From Comamonadaceae bacterium (GTDB taxonomy: Bacteria; Pseudomonadota; Gammaproteobacteria; Burkholderiales; Burkholderiaceae_C), in NCBI GenBank assembly GCA_947443645.1, contig CANEXF010000015.1, positions 1 through 64,000 on the forward strand: 64,000 nt of DNA, in the 5' to 3' direction. Shown here piece by piece: positions 15,533 to 26,545 of the stretch. Position 1 is the first letter of the stretch. Every line of letters starts with the position of its first letter. Made by a program: the position numbers and the translations under genes. The notes below the pieces were generated by a model. It was not told the DNA's origin. It saw nothing but the letters and a program-made list of their open reading frames with translations, and ran no database searches.

Positions 15533-16975
15533 TCAATAACGGTAAGCGTCGGCCTTGTAAGGACCGGTCTTGGCCACGCCAATGTAGGCGGCCTGCTCAT
15601 CACTCAACTCGCTGAGCACGGCGCCGACCTTCTTGAGGTGCAGACGCGCGACTTTTTCGTCGAGGTGTTTAGGCAGCACATAGACCTTGCCCACTTCGTA
15701 GTCAGCCTGTTTGGTGAACAGCTCGATCTGCGCAATAGTCTGGTTGGCAAAGCTGGACGACATCACAAAGCTCGGATGGCCGGTACCGCAGCCGAGGTTC
15801 ACGAGACGGCCTTTGGCCAGCAGGATGATGCGTTTGCCGTCCGGGAAGATCACGTGATCGACCTGCGGCTTGATCTCTTCCCAGGTGCATTTTTCCAGCG
15901 ACACGACATCGATTTCATTGTCGAAGTGGCCGATGTTGCAAACGATGGCCTGGTCTTTCATGGCCGCCATGTGTTCGTAGGTGATGACGTTTTTGTTGCC
16001 GGTGGCGGACACAAAAATATCGCACTTGTCTGCCGCGTATTCCATGGTCACGACTTTGTAGCCTTCCATCGCAGCCTGCAGGGCGTTGATGGGGTCAATC
16101 TCGGTGACCCAGACTTGCGCTGACAACGCGCGCAGGGCTTGGGCCGAGCCCTTGCCCACGTCGCCGTAACCTGCGACCACGGCGACCTTGCCGGCGATCA
16201 TCACGTCGGTGGCGCGCTTGATCGCGTCAACCAGCGACTCACGGCAACCGTAGAGGTTGTCGAACTTCGACTTGGTCACGGAATCATTGACATTGATGGC
16301 GCGCAGGGCCAGCGTGCCCTTGGCCGACATCTCGTTGAGGCGCAGCACGCCGGTGGTGGTTTCTTCTGTGACGCCAATGATGTTTTTCAGGCGGCGGCTG
16401 TACCAGCTTGAGTCCTGTGCAAGTTTGGCCTTGATGGCATTGAACAGGCAGATCTCTTCTTCGCTGCCAGGATGGTCCAGCAGGCTGGCGTCAGTTTCAG
16501 CGCGCGTGCCCAGGTGCATCAACAGCGTCGCATCACCGCCGTCGTCCAGGATCATGTTTGGGCCTTCTTCGGGCGTGCCCTTGGCGCCTGAGAATTCAAA
16601 GATGCGGTGGGTGTAGTCCCAGTAGTCGGCCAGGGTTTCGCCCTTGACGGCGAAGACCGGGGTGCCTACAGCGGCGAGCGCAGCGGCAGCGTGGTCCTGG
16701 GTCGAGAAAATATTGCATGAGGCCCAACGCACGTCGGCGCCAAGAGCCTGCAGGGTTTCAACCAGCACGCCGGTTTGAATCGTCATGTGCAGCGAACCCG
16801 TGATGCGAGCGCCCTTGAGCGGCTGGGCCTGGGCAAACTCCTGACGCATGGCCATCAGGCCGGGCATTTCGGTTTCGGCAATCTTCAGCTCTTTGCGGCC
16901 CCAGGCGGCGAGCGCCAGGTCGGCAATGACGTAATCTGCAAATGCAGCGGGGACAGGTTTCAGGACGGCGTTCAT
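15533..16975 (-). CDS. ahcY: S-adenosylhomocysteine hydrolase (adenosylhomocysteinase)
   Basis: A 480-aa NAD-dependent enzyme that splits SAH into adenosine and homocysteine, relieving product inhibition of methyltransferases. Signatures are [30 protein letters not shown], the Rossmann [33 protein letters not shown] and the C-terminal KADAYRY. A TTG four codons upstream is in frame, but GGAG sits 7 nt before the ATG at 16975, which is chosen. The SAH riboswitch lies in its leader. Confidence 0.98.
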   Translation of the reverse strand: MNAVLKPVPAAFADYVIADLALAAWGRKELKIAETEMPGLMAMRQEFAQAQPLKGARITGSLHMTIQTGVLVETLQALGADVRWASCNIFSTQDHAAAALAAVGTPVFAVKGETLADYWDYTHRIFEFSGAKGTPEEGPNMILDDGGDATLLMHLGTRAETDASLLDHPGSEEEICLFNAIKAKLAQDSSWYSRRLKNIIGVTEETTTGVLRLNEMSAKGTLALRAINVNDSVTKSKFDNLYGCRESLVDAIKRATDVMIAGKVAVVAGYGDVGKGSAQALRALSAQVWVTEIDPINALQAAMEGYKVVTMEYAADKCDIFVSATGNKNVITYEHMAAMKDQAIVCNIGHFDNEIDVVSLEKCTWEEIKPQVDHVIFPDGKRIILLAKGRLVNLGCGTGHPSFVMSSSFANQTIAQIELFTKQADYEVGKVYVLPKHLDEKVARLHLKKVGAVLSELSDEQAAYIGVAKTGPYKADAYRY

Positions 16976-17073
16976 ACGGTTCTCCAAGAATCAAACTGGG
17001 CAAAATAGCCACGGGCATGGCGCTTGAAACCCCGGCGAGAACTTTGGCGTTCACCCGGGCTGAAAAGCGCATG

Positions 17074-17148
17074 CGGGTGAGCGTGGTTGCAGATCGAAAG
17101 TCCTGAGCCTAGTCCACATGTCGTGGGTTGCAACGCTCCTCAGGAAGG
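17074..17148 (-). ncRNA. SAH riboswitch upstream of ahcY
   Basis: The minus-strand leader reads CTGAGGAGCGTTGCAACC, then a GTGG-closed hairpin, then AGGCTCAGG, then CAACCACGCTCACC. This matches the core of the SAH riboswitch known from beta- and gammaproteobacterial ahcY leaders: GAGGAGCGnTGC, AGGCTC pairing back to the first strand, and a distal GCTCAC completing a pseudoknot with GAGCG. The known riboswitch turns expression on when SAH accumulates. It starts right after a possible -10 (TACAAT, 17158-17153) and lies about 100 nt before the ahcY ATG. Confidence 0.88.
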
Positions 17149-17168
17149 CCACATTGTACAGATATGCA

Positions 17169-17183
17169 GCCCGCTGGGCGGGC
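17169..17183. other. Short GC-rich hairpin after the BUG gene
   Basis: GCCCGC-TGG-GCGGGC is a perfect 6-bp stem with a 3-nt loop, 28 bp past the stop of the minus-strand BUG gene and just upstream of the probable ahcY promoter. It may end BUG transcription, but there is no T-run. Confidence 0.4.
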
Positions 17184-17211
17184 GCTACCGCGCCAATACC
17201 CCAGGAAACGC

Positions 17212-18177
17212 CTAGGACTGCCTGGCCAAGCCGAGCTTTTCGACCAGCGCCTTTTCGCGCGCGAAGGTCTCTTGCGCAAACCTGGTGTAGCCCGCCGTGC
17301 TCATGTACATGGGCACCATGTCGTACCTGGCGAGTACGGCCTTGTAACTGGCCTGCTCCATGGCCTGCTTGAAGGCGTCGTGCAGACGCTTGACCTGCGC
17401 AGTCGGCGTGCCGCGCGGCGCGGCAATGCCAAAAGGCGAGTTCTGCACCATGTCCAGCCCGAGTTCCTTGAGTGTGGGCGCGTCTGGAAACTTGGCCAGG
17501 CGCTGCTCGCCCCAGGTGTTGAGCACACGCAGCTTGCCGGACTCGACCAGCGGCGCAAATCCGGTTGAGTCAGCTGCGGCCATCACATTGCCGCCAAGTA
17601 TCGATTGCATCAGATCGGCACTGCCTTTGTAGGGCACGTGCAACAGCTGTATGCCCAGCTTTTGCGCAATCAGTTCCATCGTCAGGTGCGGGCTGGTCAT
17701 GGTGCCAGTCGAGCCATAGCTCAGCATGCCAGGGTTGGCCTTGGCCCAGCCGACAAAGTGCGTCCAGGTTTTGAGCGGCGAGTCTGCCGGCACCACCAGG
17801 CCAAACGCATAGCCGGTCACATTCAACACATAAGCCAGATCCTTGATCGGGTCCCAGTTGATTTTGGTCGTGTAAGGCAGGCGAAAAACGCCCAGTGGAA
17901 TCTGTGCCAGCGTATAGCCATCAGCGCTGACGCTTTGCAAGGCCTGGGCCGGCAACGTGCCACCAGCGCCCGGCTTGTTTTCAACCACCACCGGCTGACC
18001 TAGCGCTTTTGAAGCGTTGTCCGCCAGCACCCGCATGGTGATGTCGGTTGGCCCGCCGGCCGGAAACGCGATGATCAGCTTGATCGGTTTGACAGGAAAG
18101 CTCTGGGCGCGTGCCTGCGCCCCCAGCGCGGGCACAGCCAGCGCGACGGCAGATTGCAGTAGTTGACGACGTTGCAT
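17212..18177 (-). CDS. TctC/BUG-family periplasmic substrate-binding protein
   Basis: A 321-aa receptor with a signal peptide (MQRRQLLQSAVALAVPALGA..AQS). Family motifs are FPVKPIKLIIAFPAGGPTDI, VVENKPGAGGTLPA and LKELGLDMVQNSPFGIAAP. The start at 18177 has CGGAGAG upstream; the longer in-frame start at 18240 is rejected because it adds a non-signal sequence before the signal peptide. No transporter genes flank it, so it is an orphan receptor, as is common in Burkholderiales. The ligand is unknown. Confidence 0.9.
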   Translation of the reverse strand: MQRRQLLQSAVALAVPALGAQARAQSFPVKPIKLIIAFPAGGPTDITMRVLADNASKALGQPVVVENKPGAGGTLPAQALQSVSADGYTLAQIPLGVFRLPYTTKINWDPIKDLAYVLNVTGYAFGLVVPADSPLKTWTHFVGWAKANPGMLSYGSTGTMTSPHLTMELIAQKLGIQLLHVPYKGSADLMQSILGGNVMAAADSTGFAPLVESGKLRVLNTWGEQRLAKFPDAPTLKELGLDMVQNSPFGIAAPRGTPTAQVKRLHDAFKQAMEQASYKAVLARYDMVPMYMSTAGYTRFAQETFAREKALVEKLGLARQS

Positions 18178-18300
18178 GAAAACTCTCCGGGTGATGCGGC
18201 CAATCTGGCCATCATGCATCACCGGCAGGCCTGCACACATCGGGGAAACTCCTCAAGCGCTGTCGCCACCGCGTCAGCTGGCCGCCTCAAAAACCTCAGA

Positions 18301-18356
18301 CATTTAAGGCCTGCAGAGCAATCAGGACGGGCGCGAGCAGCTACTTAATCGATAGC
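18301..18356 (-). repeat. Family-B short hairpin repeat (intergenic, complete)
   Basis: On the minus strand, GCTATCGATTAAGTAGC is followed by TGCTCGCGCCCGTCC, TGATTGCTCTGCAGGCC and TTAAATG. This is one of the clearest copies of the roughly 57-bp family and lies between uvrA and the BUG gene. Confidence 0.8.
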
Positions 18357-18365
18357 AATTCAAGC

Positions 18366-21300
18366 TCAGACCCGCTCCAGCACGCTGCGCAAGGCGTTGC
18401 CGGTGTGGGTACCGAGCTTGACCACAGCCTCGGGCGGCGCGGACGCCACGACCCGGCCGCCGGCATTGCCGCCGTCGGGACCAAGGTCAATCACCCAGTC
18501 GGCTTCGGCGATCACGTCGAGGTCATGCTCGATCACCACCACGCTGTGGCCGCCATTGACCAGTCTGTGCAGCACACTGATGAGCTTTTCGACGTCCGCC
18601 ATGTGCAGGCCGACCGTGGGCTCGTCCAGCACATAAAGCGTGTGCGGCGCCTTCTGGCCGCGCCGGGTGATGTCGTCGCGCACTTTTGAAAGCTCGGTCA
18701 CCAGCTTGATGCGCTGGGCTTCGCCGCCAGACAAGGTCGGCGAGGGCTGGCCCAGCGTGAGGTAGCCCAGCCCGACATCCTTGAGCAATTGCAAGGGATG
18801 ACCGATGCTGGGCATGGACGCAAAGAACTCGACAGCTTCGTCGACTTCCATTTTCAGCACATCACCAATGCTTTTGCCGCGCCAGGTCACGGCCAGCGTC
18901 TCAGGATTGAAACGTGCGCCGTGACAGGTTTCGCAAAGCACTTTGACATCCGGCAGGAAGCTCATCTCTATGGTGCGCACGCCCGCGCCTTCGCAGGTCG
19001 GGCAACGGCCGTCGCCGGTGTTGAAGGAAAAGCGCCCGGCCGCATAACCGCGCGCCCTGGCTTCCAGCGTGTCGGCAAAGAGTTTGCGTATGGTGTCCCA
19101 AAAGCCGATGTAGGTGGCCGGGCAGGAACGCGGCGTCTTGCCAATCGGCGTCTGATCGACCTCCAGCACCCTGTCGACCACGCGGTAGCCCGCAACGCGT
19201 TCGCAACCGATCCAGTCCGGCTGCTTGCCCCCCTCGTCGGCGTCGCGCCCGGCCTTGGTGGAGCGCTGCAGCACGGCGGCCTGAACATTGGCAAAAAGCA
19301 CGTCCCTCGCCAAGGTGGACTTGCCCGAGCCGGATACCCCGGTCACCGCCACCAGCCGGTACAGCGGCACAGTGATGGACACGTCCTTGAGGTTGTGCAG
19401 GTCAGCGCCCACCACCTCCAGCCAGGAGGTGAACTTGCTGGCCTCGGCTGGCGCCGCATTGTGCAGCGCGCTGGCGCTGGCAGCTGCGGCTTTGAGCGCC
19501 GCGGCTTTCTGAGCGGCTTGTTTGGCCTTGCTGAGGGGTTTGGCGAGCGCGGAGCCCTCACCCCCGCCCGCTCCCGGCGGGAGAGGGAGTGAACGCCCTG
19601 AATCGCTCCCTCGCCCCTGCGGGGAGAGGGCTGGGGTGAGGGGCAGCAGCGTCTCGCGGCGCATGTTCAGCGGATGAATCAGCGGATGCGCAAGGTACTG
19701 GCCCGTGAGCGACTCCGGCACCGCAGACAGCTGCGCGGCCGTGCCCTGGGCGACCAGCCGGCCACCGCGCTTGCCAGCCCCGGGTCCGATGTCGATGATG
19801 TTGTCGGCGCGGCGTATCGTGTCTTCGTCGTGCTCGACCACCACCAACGTGTTGCCGCGGTCGCTGAGCTTGCCCAGGGCGCGCAGCAAGATCTGGTTGT
19901 CGCGCGGATGCAATCCTATGGTGGGCTCGTCCAGCACGTAGCAAACGCCCTGCAGGTTGGAGCCCAGTTGCGCTGCAAGTCGTATGCGCTGCGCCTCACC
20001 GCCCGACAGCGTGGGCGCGCCACGGTCCAGCGTGAGGTAGCCCAGGCCTACGTCTTCCAGAAACTCAAGGCGGCTTTTGATCTCGGGAATCAAATCCCTG
20101 GCAATACCGGCTTCACGGCCGACCAGCGCGAGCTTTTCTACCCAGGCGCGTATGTCGGTCACGGAAAGCTGCGCGATCTCGGCAATACCGACGCCGGCAA
20201 ACTTCACGGCGCGGGCTTGCCGGTTCAGGCGCGTGCCCTGGCAACCCGGGCAAACCGTGTCCAGCACATCGTCGACCTCGGGCTCGGCAAAGCTCTGCTC
20301 GCGGCCCTTGTTGTCGGCGTCCTGCACCGAATCGTCAAACACCTTGCGCTGCTCCTTGCTGAGCTTGACGCCCGTGCCCACGCAGTCGCTGCACCAGCCG
20401 TGCTTGCTGTTGTAGCTGAACAGGCGTGGGTCCAGTTCGGCATAAGAGGTGGCGCACACCGGGCAGGCACGCTTGGTTGAAAACGCTTCCAGCCGGCCTA
20501 TGCCGGCCGTCGAACTGCCGGCGAGCATGGCGCCCTTCAGGCCATCGAGCGGCGCCAGCACATGCACCACGCCCTTGCCGTGTTGCAGCGCGGTGGCCAG
20601 AAGCTGTCGCAGCTCGGCTTCGTTTTCAGGCTTGACCAGCATGTCACCGAGCGGCAGTTCGACGGTGTGCTCCTTGAAGCGGTCTATGCGCGGGAAATTC
20701 GTGGTCGGTAAAAATTCACCATCTATGCGCAGATGCGTGTAGCCGCGCGGCCTGGCCCAGTCAGCCAGTTCGGTGTAGACACCCTTGCGAGCGATCACAA
20801 GCGGCGCGAGCAGGCCGATATGCTGACCGCGGTAGGTTTTGAGCAACTGCGCCGCAATGCTTTCGGCACTCTGCGGCATGACCGCAGCATCGTCCTTGGT
20901 GCAATGCTGAATACCGAGCTTGACGTAAAGCAGGCGCAGAAAATGCCAGACCTCCGTGGTGGTGCCCACGGTTGATTTTCGGCCGCCACGCGAGAGCCGC
21001 TGCTCGATCGCCACCGTCGGCGGGATGCCGTAGACCGCATCAACTTCAGGCCGGCCCGCCGGCTGCACAATGCTGCGCGCATAGGCGTTGAGCGACTCCA
21101 GATAGCGTCGCTGGCCCTCGTTGAACAGGATGTCAAAAGCCAGCGTTGATTTACCAGAGCCCGAGACACCGGTCACCACGTTGAACTTGCCGCGTGGAAT
21201 ATCCACCGACAGGCTCTTGAGGTTGTTCTCCTTGGCATTGACGATCTGTATCAGGTTGGAAAACGCCGGCCGCGGTTTCCAGGCTTTGGGCTGCACTTCC

Positions 21301-24300
21301 TGCACGCCGTGCACCTGTCCCATGGCCGCTTCGTACTCGCGCAACGCCCTGGCTGTATGCGATGTCGGATGCTCGCGCACGTCTTCTGGCGAACCCTGGG
21401 CGACCAGCAGACCGCCACCCTCGCCGCCCTCGGGGCCGAGGTCAATCAGCCAGTCGGCAGAGCGGATCACATCCAGGTTGTGCTCGATGATGATCAGTGA
21501 ATGGCCGGCCTCAAGCAACCTGCGCAGCGCGCGCATGAGCTTGGCAATGTCGTCGAAATGCAGGCCGGTGGTGGGCTCGTCAAACAAAAACAGCGTGCCC
21601 CGCCCAGGCAGCTTGAGCGCCAGCGCCTGCTTGCTTGCGCTTTTGGTCTTGCCCGCGGACTTACTGGCCTCGGCCAGGTAGCCGGCGAGCTTGAGGCGCT
21701 GCGCCTCACCACCCGACAGCGTGGGCACGGGCTGGCCCAGCTTCACGTATTCCAGCCCCACGTCAACAATGGGCTGCAAGGCGCGGACCACGTCGCGGTC
21801 CTGCGCAAACAGCTGCACCGCTTCGCTGACCGTGAGGTCCAGCACATCGGCCACGCTGAGCAGCCGGGGCGTGGTTTGGCCTATGGCCTGGCGTTCAATC
21901 GTGACTTCGAGAATCTCGGCGCGGTAGCGTTTGCCGTCACAGTCGGGGCAACGCAGATAGACGTCGCTCAGGAACTGCATTTCAACATGCTCAAAGCCCG
22001 AGCCACCACAGGTCGGGCAGCGCCCGTCGCCATTGTTGAAACTGAATTTGGTGGCGGTATAGCTGCGCTCGCGCGCCAGCGGTGACTGCGCAAACAGATC
22101 CCGCACGGCGTCCCAGGCGCCGACATAACTGGCCGGATTCGAACGCGCGGTCTTGCCTATGGGCGACTGGTCAACAAAAACCACATCGGTCAGGTGGTCC
22201 GCACCCATCAGCCGGTCGTGCAGACCCGGCGTTTCCGTGGCCTTGCCAAACTGGCGCAGCAGCGCAGGCGCCAGAATATCCTGCATCAGGGTCGACTTGC
22301 CGGAGCCGCTCACACCCGTCACGCAGACCAGCCGCTGCAGCGGAAAGTCAACGGTCAGGTTCTGCAGGTTGTGGTCACGCGCGCCTTCGAGAATCAAGCG
22401 CGGCGTGTTGTCGGTCACGGGCCGCTTGAACCCCATGCCCACTTGCTTGCGTGAGCCCAGGTAGGCGCCGGTCAGCGTGTCGGCATGCTTGAGGTCTTCG
22501 GGCGTGCCGTCAAACACGATCTGGCCGCCCTTTTCTCCGGGGCCAGGGCCCATGTCTATCATGCGGTCAGCGGCCAGCATCACGGCCGGGTCATGTTCGA
22601 CCACGACCAGCGTGTTGCCCGCATCGCGCAGACGGTGCATGGCCTGGGTGATGCGGTTCATGTCGCGTGGGTGCAGGCCAATCGAGGGCTCGTCGAGCAC
22701 AAACAAGGTGTTGACCAGCGATGTTCCCAGCGCCGTCGTGAGGTTGATGCGCTGCACTTCACCGCCAGACAAGGTGCGGCTTTGCCGGTCCAGCGTGAGA
22801 TAGCCAATGCCCACGTCACAAAGGTATTTCAGGCGCGTCTGGATTTCTTCAAACAGCGACTTCAGGGCCTTTTGCTCGGCATCGTCGCCGAGCGCAGCCA
22901 ATGAAAGGCTGGCAGAAAACTTCTGCAAACGATCGATAGGCAGGCGCATCAGATCATGCACGCACAGACCAGGCATGGCTTCGAGCTGGGCACGGCTCCA
23001 CTGCACGCCGACCGGCATGAAGCGCTCGGCAGGCGGCAGGACCGCGTCAGCGGCCTGCTTGGTGCCCAGGCGCCAGAGCAGCGACTCCAGCTTCAGGCGC
23101 GCGCTGCCGCAGGTCTCGCAAGGCGTGTAGCTGCGGTACTTGGACAGCAGCACACGAATATGCATTTTGTAAGACTTGCTCTCAAGGTACTCAAAAAAGC
23201 GCTTGATGCCAAACCAGTGCTGGCTCCATTTGCCATTCCAGGCCGGTGAGCCGTTGATGACCCAGGCTTGCTGCTCTGGCGTCAGTTTGTACCAGGGCGT
23301 GTCGCGCGGAATGCCCGCCGCCTCGGCGTGGCGCATCAAATCGTCCTGCGCCTCCTTCCAGGCTGGCGTTTGCATGACCTTGACGGCGCCGGAGCGCAGC
23401 GTGAGCTTGTCATTGGGAATCACCAGGCCAAGGTCAACGCCGATCACGCGGCCAAAGCCCTTGCACTTGGTGCAGGCGCCCATGGCCGAGTTGAAGGAAA
23501 ACAGCGAAGGCGTTGGCTCCGCGTAACGCGTGTCGCTGTCCGGGCAATGCAGGCCGCTTGAAAAGCGCCACAAAAGCTCGTTAGTCGCCTCGCTTTTCAC
23601 GGCGGCGCTGCCCCCCGAGGGGGCTGGCTCTGCCTGGGGCGACCCGGCGCTATCGCTGCCGCTCACCGCCAGAACATAAACATTGAGTCGCCCGCCGCCG
23701 CGCTTGAGCGCGGTTTCAATGGCTTCAATCGCGCGCGCTTTTTCAATCGTCTGAATGCGAAAGCGATCGGCCACCACGTCCAGAAGCTGGTGCGGCCCGG
23801 CCGGCGTGGCCACCTCGCGCTGCGCGTGCACGCGCGTAAATCCGCTCGCCGAAAGCCATTGCTCGAGTTGCTCAGGGCTGGTGTTGCCCGGCAGCTCCAC
23901 CGGAAACGTCAGAACCAGACGTGCCCCGGCGAAATATTGAGCGCCCTCCATGGCGGCGGTACGCGTCATCAGCTGCGCATAAATCGACTCCGGCGTGTCA
24001 TGGCTGACGGATTGCGCGGTCTGCTTGTCAAACAACTCGGCCGATCGCGCGTACAAGAGCTTCAGATGGTCATTTAGCTCGGTCATGGTGCCCACGGTGG
24101 AGCGGGAACTGCGCACCGGATTGGTCTGGTCAATCGCAATCGCTGGTGGCACGCCTTCAACCTTGTCAACCGCGGGCTTGTCCATACGGTCCAGAAACTG
24201 CCGGGCGTAGGCCGAGAAGGTCTCCACATACCGTCGCTGCCCCTCGGCAAACAAGGTGTCAAACACCAGCGATGACTTGCCCGAACCGCTCGGCCCCGTC

Positions 24301-24392
24301 ACCACCGTCATTTCCCCGGTACGGATATCCAGGTCAAGGTTTTTGAGGTTGTGCTGACGCGCACCGCGGATGCGGATGATTCCCTGGGGCAT
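18366..24392 (-). CDS. uvrA: Double-length excinuclease ABC subunit A (tandem UvrA fusion)
   Basis: A ~2008-aa protein, about twice the usual UvrA (about 940 aa). It has four ABC modules instead of two. Walker A motifs are at about residues 40 (GPSGSGKSS), 695 (GVSGSGKST), 1077 and 1688. Signature motifs TLSGGE are at about 542, 893, 1463 and 1888, each with a following [16 protein letters not shown] or [16 protein letters not shown] Walker B. CxxC zinc-binding pairs are present in both halves (for example CPTCGG and CPDCDG). UvrA is the DNA-damage sensor of nucleotide excision repair and normally dimerises; here a dimer may be encoded in one chain. Start 24392 ([20 protein letters not shown]) is the family start. 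Repeat-derived segments lie at about residues 244-265 and 1583-1612. Confidence 0.93.
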   Translation of the reverse strand: MPQGIIRIRGARQHNLKNLDLDIRTGEMTVVTGPSGSGKSSLVFDTLFAEGQRRYVETFSAYARQFLDRMDKPAVDKVEGVPPAIAIDQTNPVRSSRSTVGTMTELNDHLKLLYARSAELFDKQTAQSVSHDTPESIYAQLMTRTAAMEGAQYFAGARLVLTFPVELPGNTSPEQLEQWLSASGFTRVHAQREVATPAGPHQLLDVVADRFRIQTIEKARAIEAIETALKRGGGRLNVYVLAVSGSDSAGSPQAEPAPSGGSAAVKSEATNELLWRFSSGLHCPDSDTRYAEPTPSLFSFNSAMGACTKCKGFGRVIGVDLGLVIPNDKLTLRSGAVKVMQTPAWKEAQDDLMRHAEAAGIPRDTPWYKLTPEQQAWVINGSPAWNGKWSQHWFGIKRFFEYLESKSYKMHIRVLLSKYRSYTPCETCGSARLKLESLLWRLGTKQAADAVLPPAERFMPVGVQWSRAQLEAMPGLCVHDLMRLPIDRLQKFSASLSLAALGDDAEQKALKSLFEEIQTRLKYLCDVGIGYLTLDRQSRTLSGGEVQRINLTTALGTSLVNTLFVLDEPSIGLHPRDMNRITQAMHRLRDAGNTLVVVEHDPAVMLAADRMIDMGPGPGEKGGQIVFDGTPEDLKHADTLTGAYLGSRKQVGMGFKRPVTDNTPRLILEGARDHNLQNLTVDFPLQRLVCVTGVSGSGKSTLMQDILAPALLRQFGKATETPGLHDRLMGADHLTDVVFVDQSPIGKTARSNPASYVGAWDAVRDLFAQSPLARERSYTATKFSFNNGDGRCPTCGGSGFEHVEMQFLSDVYLRCPDCDGKRYRAEILEVTIERQAIGQTTPRLLSVADVLDLTVSEAVQLFAQDRDVVRALQPIVDVGLEYVKLGQPVPTLSGGEAQRLKLAGYLAEASKSAGKTKSASKQALALKLPGRGTLFLFDEPTTGLHFDDIAKLMRALRRLLEAGHSLIIIEHNLDVIRSADWLIDLGPEGGEGGGLLVAQGSPEDVREHPTSHTARALREYEAAMGQVHGVQEVQPKAWKPRPAFSNLIQIVNAKENNLKSLSVDIPRGKFNVVTGVSGSGKSTLAFDILFNEGQRRYLESLNAYARSIVQPAGRPEVDAVYGIPPTVAIEQRLSRGGRKSTVGTTTEVWHFLRLLYVKLGIQHCTKDDAAVMPQSAESIAAQLLKTYRGQHIGLLAPLVIARKGVYTELADWARPRGYTHLRIDGEFLPTTNFPRIDRFKEHTVELPLGDMLVKPENEAELRQLLATALQHGKGVVHVLAPLDGLKGAMLAGSSTAGIGRLEAFSTKRACPVCATSYAELDPRLFSYNSKHGWCSDCVGTGVKLSKEQRKVFDDSVQDADNKGREQSFAEPEVDDVLDTVCPGCQGTRLNRQARAVKFAGVGIAEIAQLSVTDIRAWVEKLALVGREAGIARDLIPEIKSRLEFLEDVGLGYLTLDRGAPTLSGGEAQRIRLAAQLGSNLQGVCYVLDEPTIGLHPRDNQILLRALGKLSDRGNTLVVVEHDEDTIRRADNIIDIGPGAGKRGGRLVAQGTAAQLSAVPESLTGQYLAHPLIHPLNMRRETLLPLTPALSPQGRGSDSGRSLPLPPGAGGGEGSALAKPLSKAKQAAQKAAALKAAAASASALHNAAPAEASKFTSWLEVVGADLHNLKDVSITVPLYRLVAVTGVSGSGKSTLARDVLFANVQAAVLQRSTKAGRDADEGGKQPDWIGCERVAGYRVVDRVLEVDQTPIGKTPRSCPATYIGFWDTIRKLFADTLEARARGYAAGRFSFNTGDGRCPTCEGAGVRTIEMSFLPDVKVLCETCHGARFNPETLAVTWRGKSIGDVLKMEVDEAVEFFASMPSIGHPLQLLKDVGLGYLTLGQPSPTLSGGEAQRIKLVTELSKVRDDITRRGQKAPHTLYVLDEPTVGLHMADVEKLISVLHRLVNGGHSVVVIEHDLDVIAEADWVIDLGPDGGNAGGRVVASAPPEAVVKLGTHTGNALRSVLERV
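19555..19643. repeat. Family-D palindromic repeat inside uvrA
   Basis: CCCTCACCCCCGCCCGCTC at one end and GGGCTGGGGTGAGGGG at the other, with two GGGAGAGGG/CCCTC-type stems between, form the common palindromic repeat that encodes [15 protein letters not shown] peptides when translated. Here it lies in the linker of the second UvrA half (about residues 1583-1612), next to a long Ala/Lys-rich stretch. Confidence 0.85.
23598..23660 (-). repeat. Family-A palindromic repeat inside uvrA
   Basis: On the minus strand this runs AGCGCCGGGTCGCCCC, then AGCCCCCTCGGGGGGCAGCG. It encodes about [16 protein letters not shown] in a loop of the first UvrA half (about residues 244-265). It shares frame and core with the copies in mccA and glyQ. 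Confidence 0.8.
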
Positions 24393-24509
24393 GAGTGAGG
24401 ACTTTCCTGAAGAAGTCAAACATTCTAGACAGCGGCCCTGCGCTTGAGTAACTTAGGGTTAAAGCCCTCTCGTCCGCTGTTTCAAGCCGGTTGTCATACC
24501 CACCCCCGT

Positions 24510-24538
24510 TTGACCCGATCAACTCAGGATACTTATAG
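24510..24538 (+). promoter_or_regulatory. Probable sigma-70 promoter for the LivK-like receptor gene
   Basis: TTGACC (24510-24515), a 17-bp spacer and TTATAG (24533-24538) lie about 90 bp before the ATG at 24627, in the divergent region with uvrA. Confidence 0.55.
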
Positions 24539-24626
24539 GTTCCGCGCGCAGCTAATACAAGCTGTTGCGCGCCCTCCCGGCGTCAAGGCCCAATGGTCTT
24601 GCCAGCCTATTACAAGGAACCACGAG

Positions 24627-25739
24627 ATGAAAAAATTGATGTTGTGCTTTGGCGCACTTGCACTGGCGGCGCTAAGCCATGCAAGCCACGCGCAAATCCT
24701 GATTGGACAAACCGCAGGTTTTTCGGGTGTTGTGAGCGCCGGCGTGAAGGAAACCACTGAAGGCGCAAAGCTCTACCTTGACGCGACCAACGCCAAAGGC
24801 GGCGTTCATGGTCAGAAAATTGAACTGATTTCGCTTGATGACAAGTTCGACCCCAAGCTCGCCGGCGAAAACGCGCGCAAGCTGATTGAAGAGCAAAACG
24901 TGCTTGCACTGTTTCTGACGCGCGGCACCCCGCATGCTGAAGCCATGATTCCCCTGCTCGCCAAATACGGCGTAACGCTGATAGCGCCGTCGACTGGCGC
25001 GATGATCTTGCATCAACCGGTTCAAAAACATATTTTCAACGTGCGCGCCACCTACCAGCGCGAAGCTGAAAAAGCCGTCACGCACCTGCAATCCATGGGC
25101 ATCACCCGTATCGGACTTGTTTATGCAGACGACAGCTTCGGTGCCGACGGCGTCACAGGCGCACAAAAAGGCCTGGCCGCGGCCAAGCTGCAGCCCACCG
25201 TGCTGGAAAAATTCAACCGCGCCAAACCAGACTTCGTCCCGATCGCGCCCAAGCTCGACCAAACCAACACACAAGCCGTCATCATGGTGGCCTCGGGCCA
25301 GGCCGTAGTTGATGGCGCCAAGGCCTTCCGCGCTGCCGGCTCGACCGCACAGATCGTGACACTCTCCAACAATGCATCGGAAGGCTTTATCAAAAGCCTG
25401 GGCGATGGCGCACGCGGCGTCATCGTGACCCAGGTATTTCCCTATGAGCGCTCGATTGCCTATCCCCTGGTCAAAGAAGCCCAGGAACTGGCAAAAGCAA
25501 AAGGCATGAGTGGGGTCAGTCCCGCCATGCTCGAAGGCTTTGCTGCGGCCAAGGTCCTGGTTGAGGCACTGCGCCGCGCCGGCCCCAAACCTACCCGCGA
25601 CAAGATTCAGACCGCGCTCGAAGGCATTCGCAAGCTGGATCTTGGTGGACTGGAGATCAGTTATGGCCCGGACGACCACACCGGTTTGGACTTTTCCGAC
25701 TTGTCCATCATTGGAACGGACGGCAAGTTCAAGCGCTGA
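24627..25739 (+). CDS. ABC transporter periplasmic substrate-binding protein, LivK/branched-chain amino acid type
   Basis: A 370-aa exported receptor with a signal peptide (MKKLMLCFGALALAALSHASHA). It has the type-I periplasmic fold of the LivK/Peripla_BP_6 family (ILIGQTAGFSGVVSAGVKET, then DDKFDPKLAGENARKLIEEQ, then TRIGLVYADDSFGADG). AAGGAAC lies 8-15 nt before the ATG. No permease or ATPase genes adjoin it, so the ligand and partners are unknown; amino acids, amides or aromatic acids are typical of the family. Confidence 0.88.
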   Translation: MKKLMLCFGALALAALSHASHAQILIGQTAGFSGVVSAGVKETTEGAKLYLDATNAKGGVHGQKIELISLDDKFDPKLAGENARKLIEEQNVLALFLTRGTPHAEAMIPLLAKYGVTLIAPSTGAMILHQPVQKHIFNVRATYQREAEKAVTHLQSMGITRIGLVYADDSFGADGVTGAQKGLAAAKLQPTVLEKFNRAKPDFVPIAPKLDQTNTQAVIMVASGQAVVDGAKAFRAAGSTAQIVTLSNNASEGFIKSLGDGARGVIVTQVFPYERSIAYPLVKEAQELAKAKGMSGVSPAMLEGFAAAKVLVEALRRAGPKPTRDKIQTALEGIRKLDLGGLEISYGPDDHTGLDFSDLSIIGTDGKFKR

Positions 25740-25784
25740 ATCAGGCGGCGTCCCCCTGCTGACGCCGCGACGCACTGGGCGACG

Positions 25785-26291
25785 TCAGTAGTAGAGCGCG
25801 TTTTCCAGTTCAAGAAACTTTTCAGGGCCAACCGCCTCCCTGATTTTTGGCGCGAGCTCCTTGAGTTTGTCGATGTCACCGGCAGCCTCGACCGCCAGAT
25901 TGAGCCTGAAGCCGCGCAAGCCCAGCTCGGAGGTCAGGCGTATGGCGATCGGATAAGCCTTGGAGTAATGCGCCTGGGCGCTCAAGGTGGGCTGACCATC
26001 GGCGCTGTGTGACAACACGGCGACCAGTTTTGGCGCGCCGGACAATGCAGACGCAGCCACGCTCGCCATGACCTCAGGCGCGGCCACCCCAGGAGCGAGC
26101 AAACCCAGCGCCACAAGGTGGTTCACATCCTCAAGCGTCACCCCCAGACCCGCAGTGGCCTTCAACACCTCATTAATGTCGCGCTTGCCATCAAACATGA
26201 TGAAGGCAGAACGCTGACGCGGGGTCAGCGCGGGCGAGCGCTGATGCAAGGCGGTCTGACCCAACTCAGTTTTGAAATAAATCATCGGCAT
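25785..26291 (-). CDS. Conserved hypothetical protein
   Basis: A 168-aa soluble protein that I do not recognise. The N-terminal ~70 residues (FKTELGQTALHQRSPALTPR, then MFDGKRDINEVLKATAGLG) look like a small winged-helix-like domain, similar in feel to those found with cyclic-nucleotide or PATAN-type regulators. The C-terminal part is helical and ends KFLELENALYY. Codon use looks like its neighbours and the frame is clean. It converges with the receptor gene, 45 bp apart. Confidence 0.65.
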   Translation of the reverse strand: MPMIYFKTELGQTALHQRSPALTPRQRSAFIMFDGKRDINEVLKATAGLGVTLEDVNHLVALGLLAPGVAAPEVMASVAASALSGAPKLVAVLSHSADGQPTLSAQAHYSKAYPIAIRLTSELGLRGFRLNLAVEAAGDIDKLKELAPKIREAVGPEKFLELENALYY

Positions 26292-26376
26292 GGCTCCTTG
26301 TCGCGTACTTCAGCACGAATGAGGAACGCAACGTGCCAAACGGTGCGCGCGCGTCAATCAATCCACTCGCCTGAAT

Positions 26377-26532
26377 TTAACCCAAATCCCTCGCCAGAGC
26401 GACTAATGCGACGACTCCTTGCAGGTCTTTCTGACCGTGCTTTTCACCGCTCAGGTCAATGTCACCACCCTTGTTCAACAGGAACAGGGCCAGTCCGGCG
26501 AACACGACGAATCCAATAATCAACTTCCACAT
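26377..26532 (-). CDS. Small single-span membrane protein
   Basis: A 51-aa protein beginning MWKLIIGFVVFAGLALFLLN, one transmembrane helix, followed by a polar tail (KGGDIDLSGEKHGQKD). AAGGAAA lies 7 nt before this ATG, which is preferred over an upstream ATG at 26565 that would place the start inside a terminator hairpin. Function unknown. Confidence 0.7.
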   Translation of the reverse strand: MWKLIIGFVVFAGLALFLLNKGGDIDLSGEKHGQKDLQGVVALVALARDLG

Positions 26533-26545
26533 TTCAGATTTCCTT

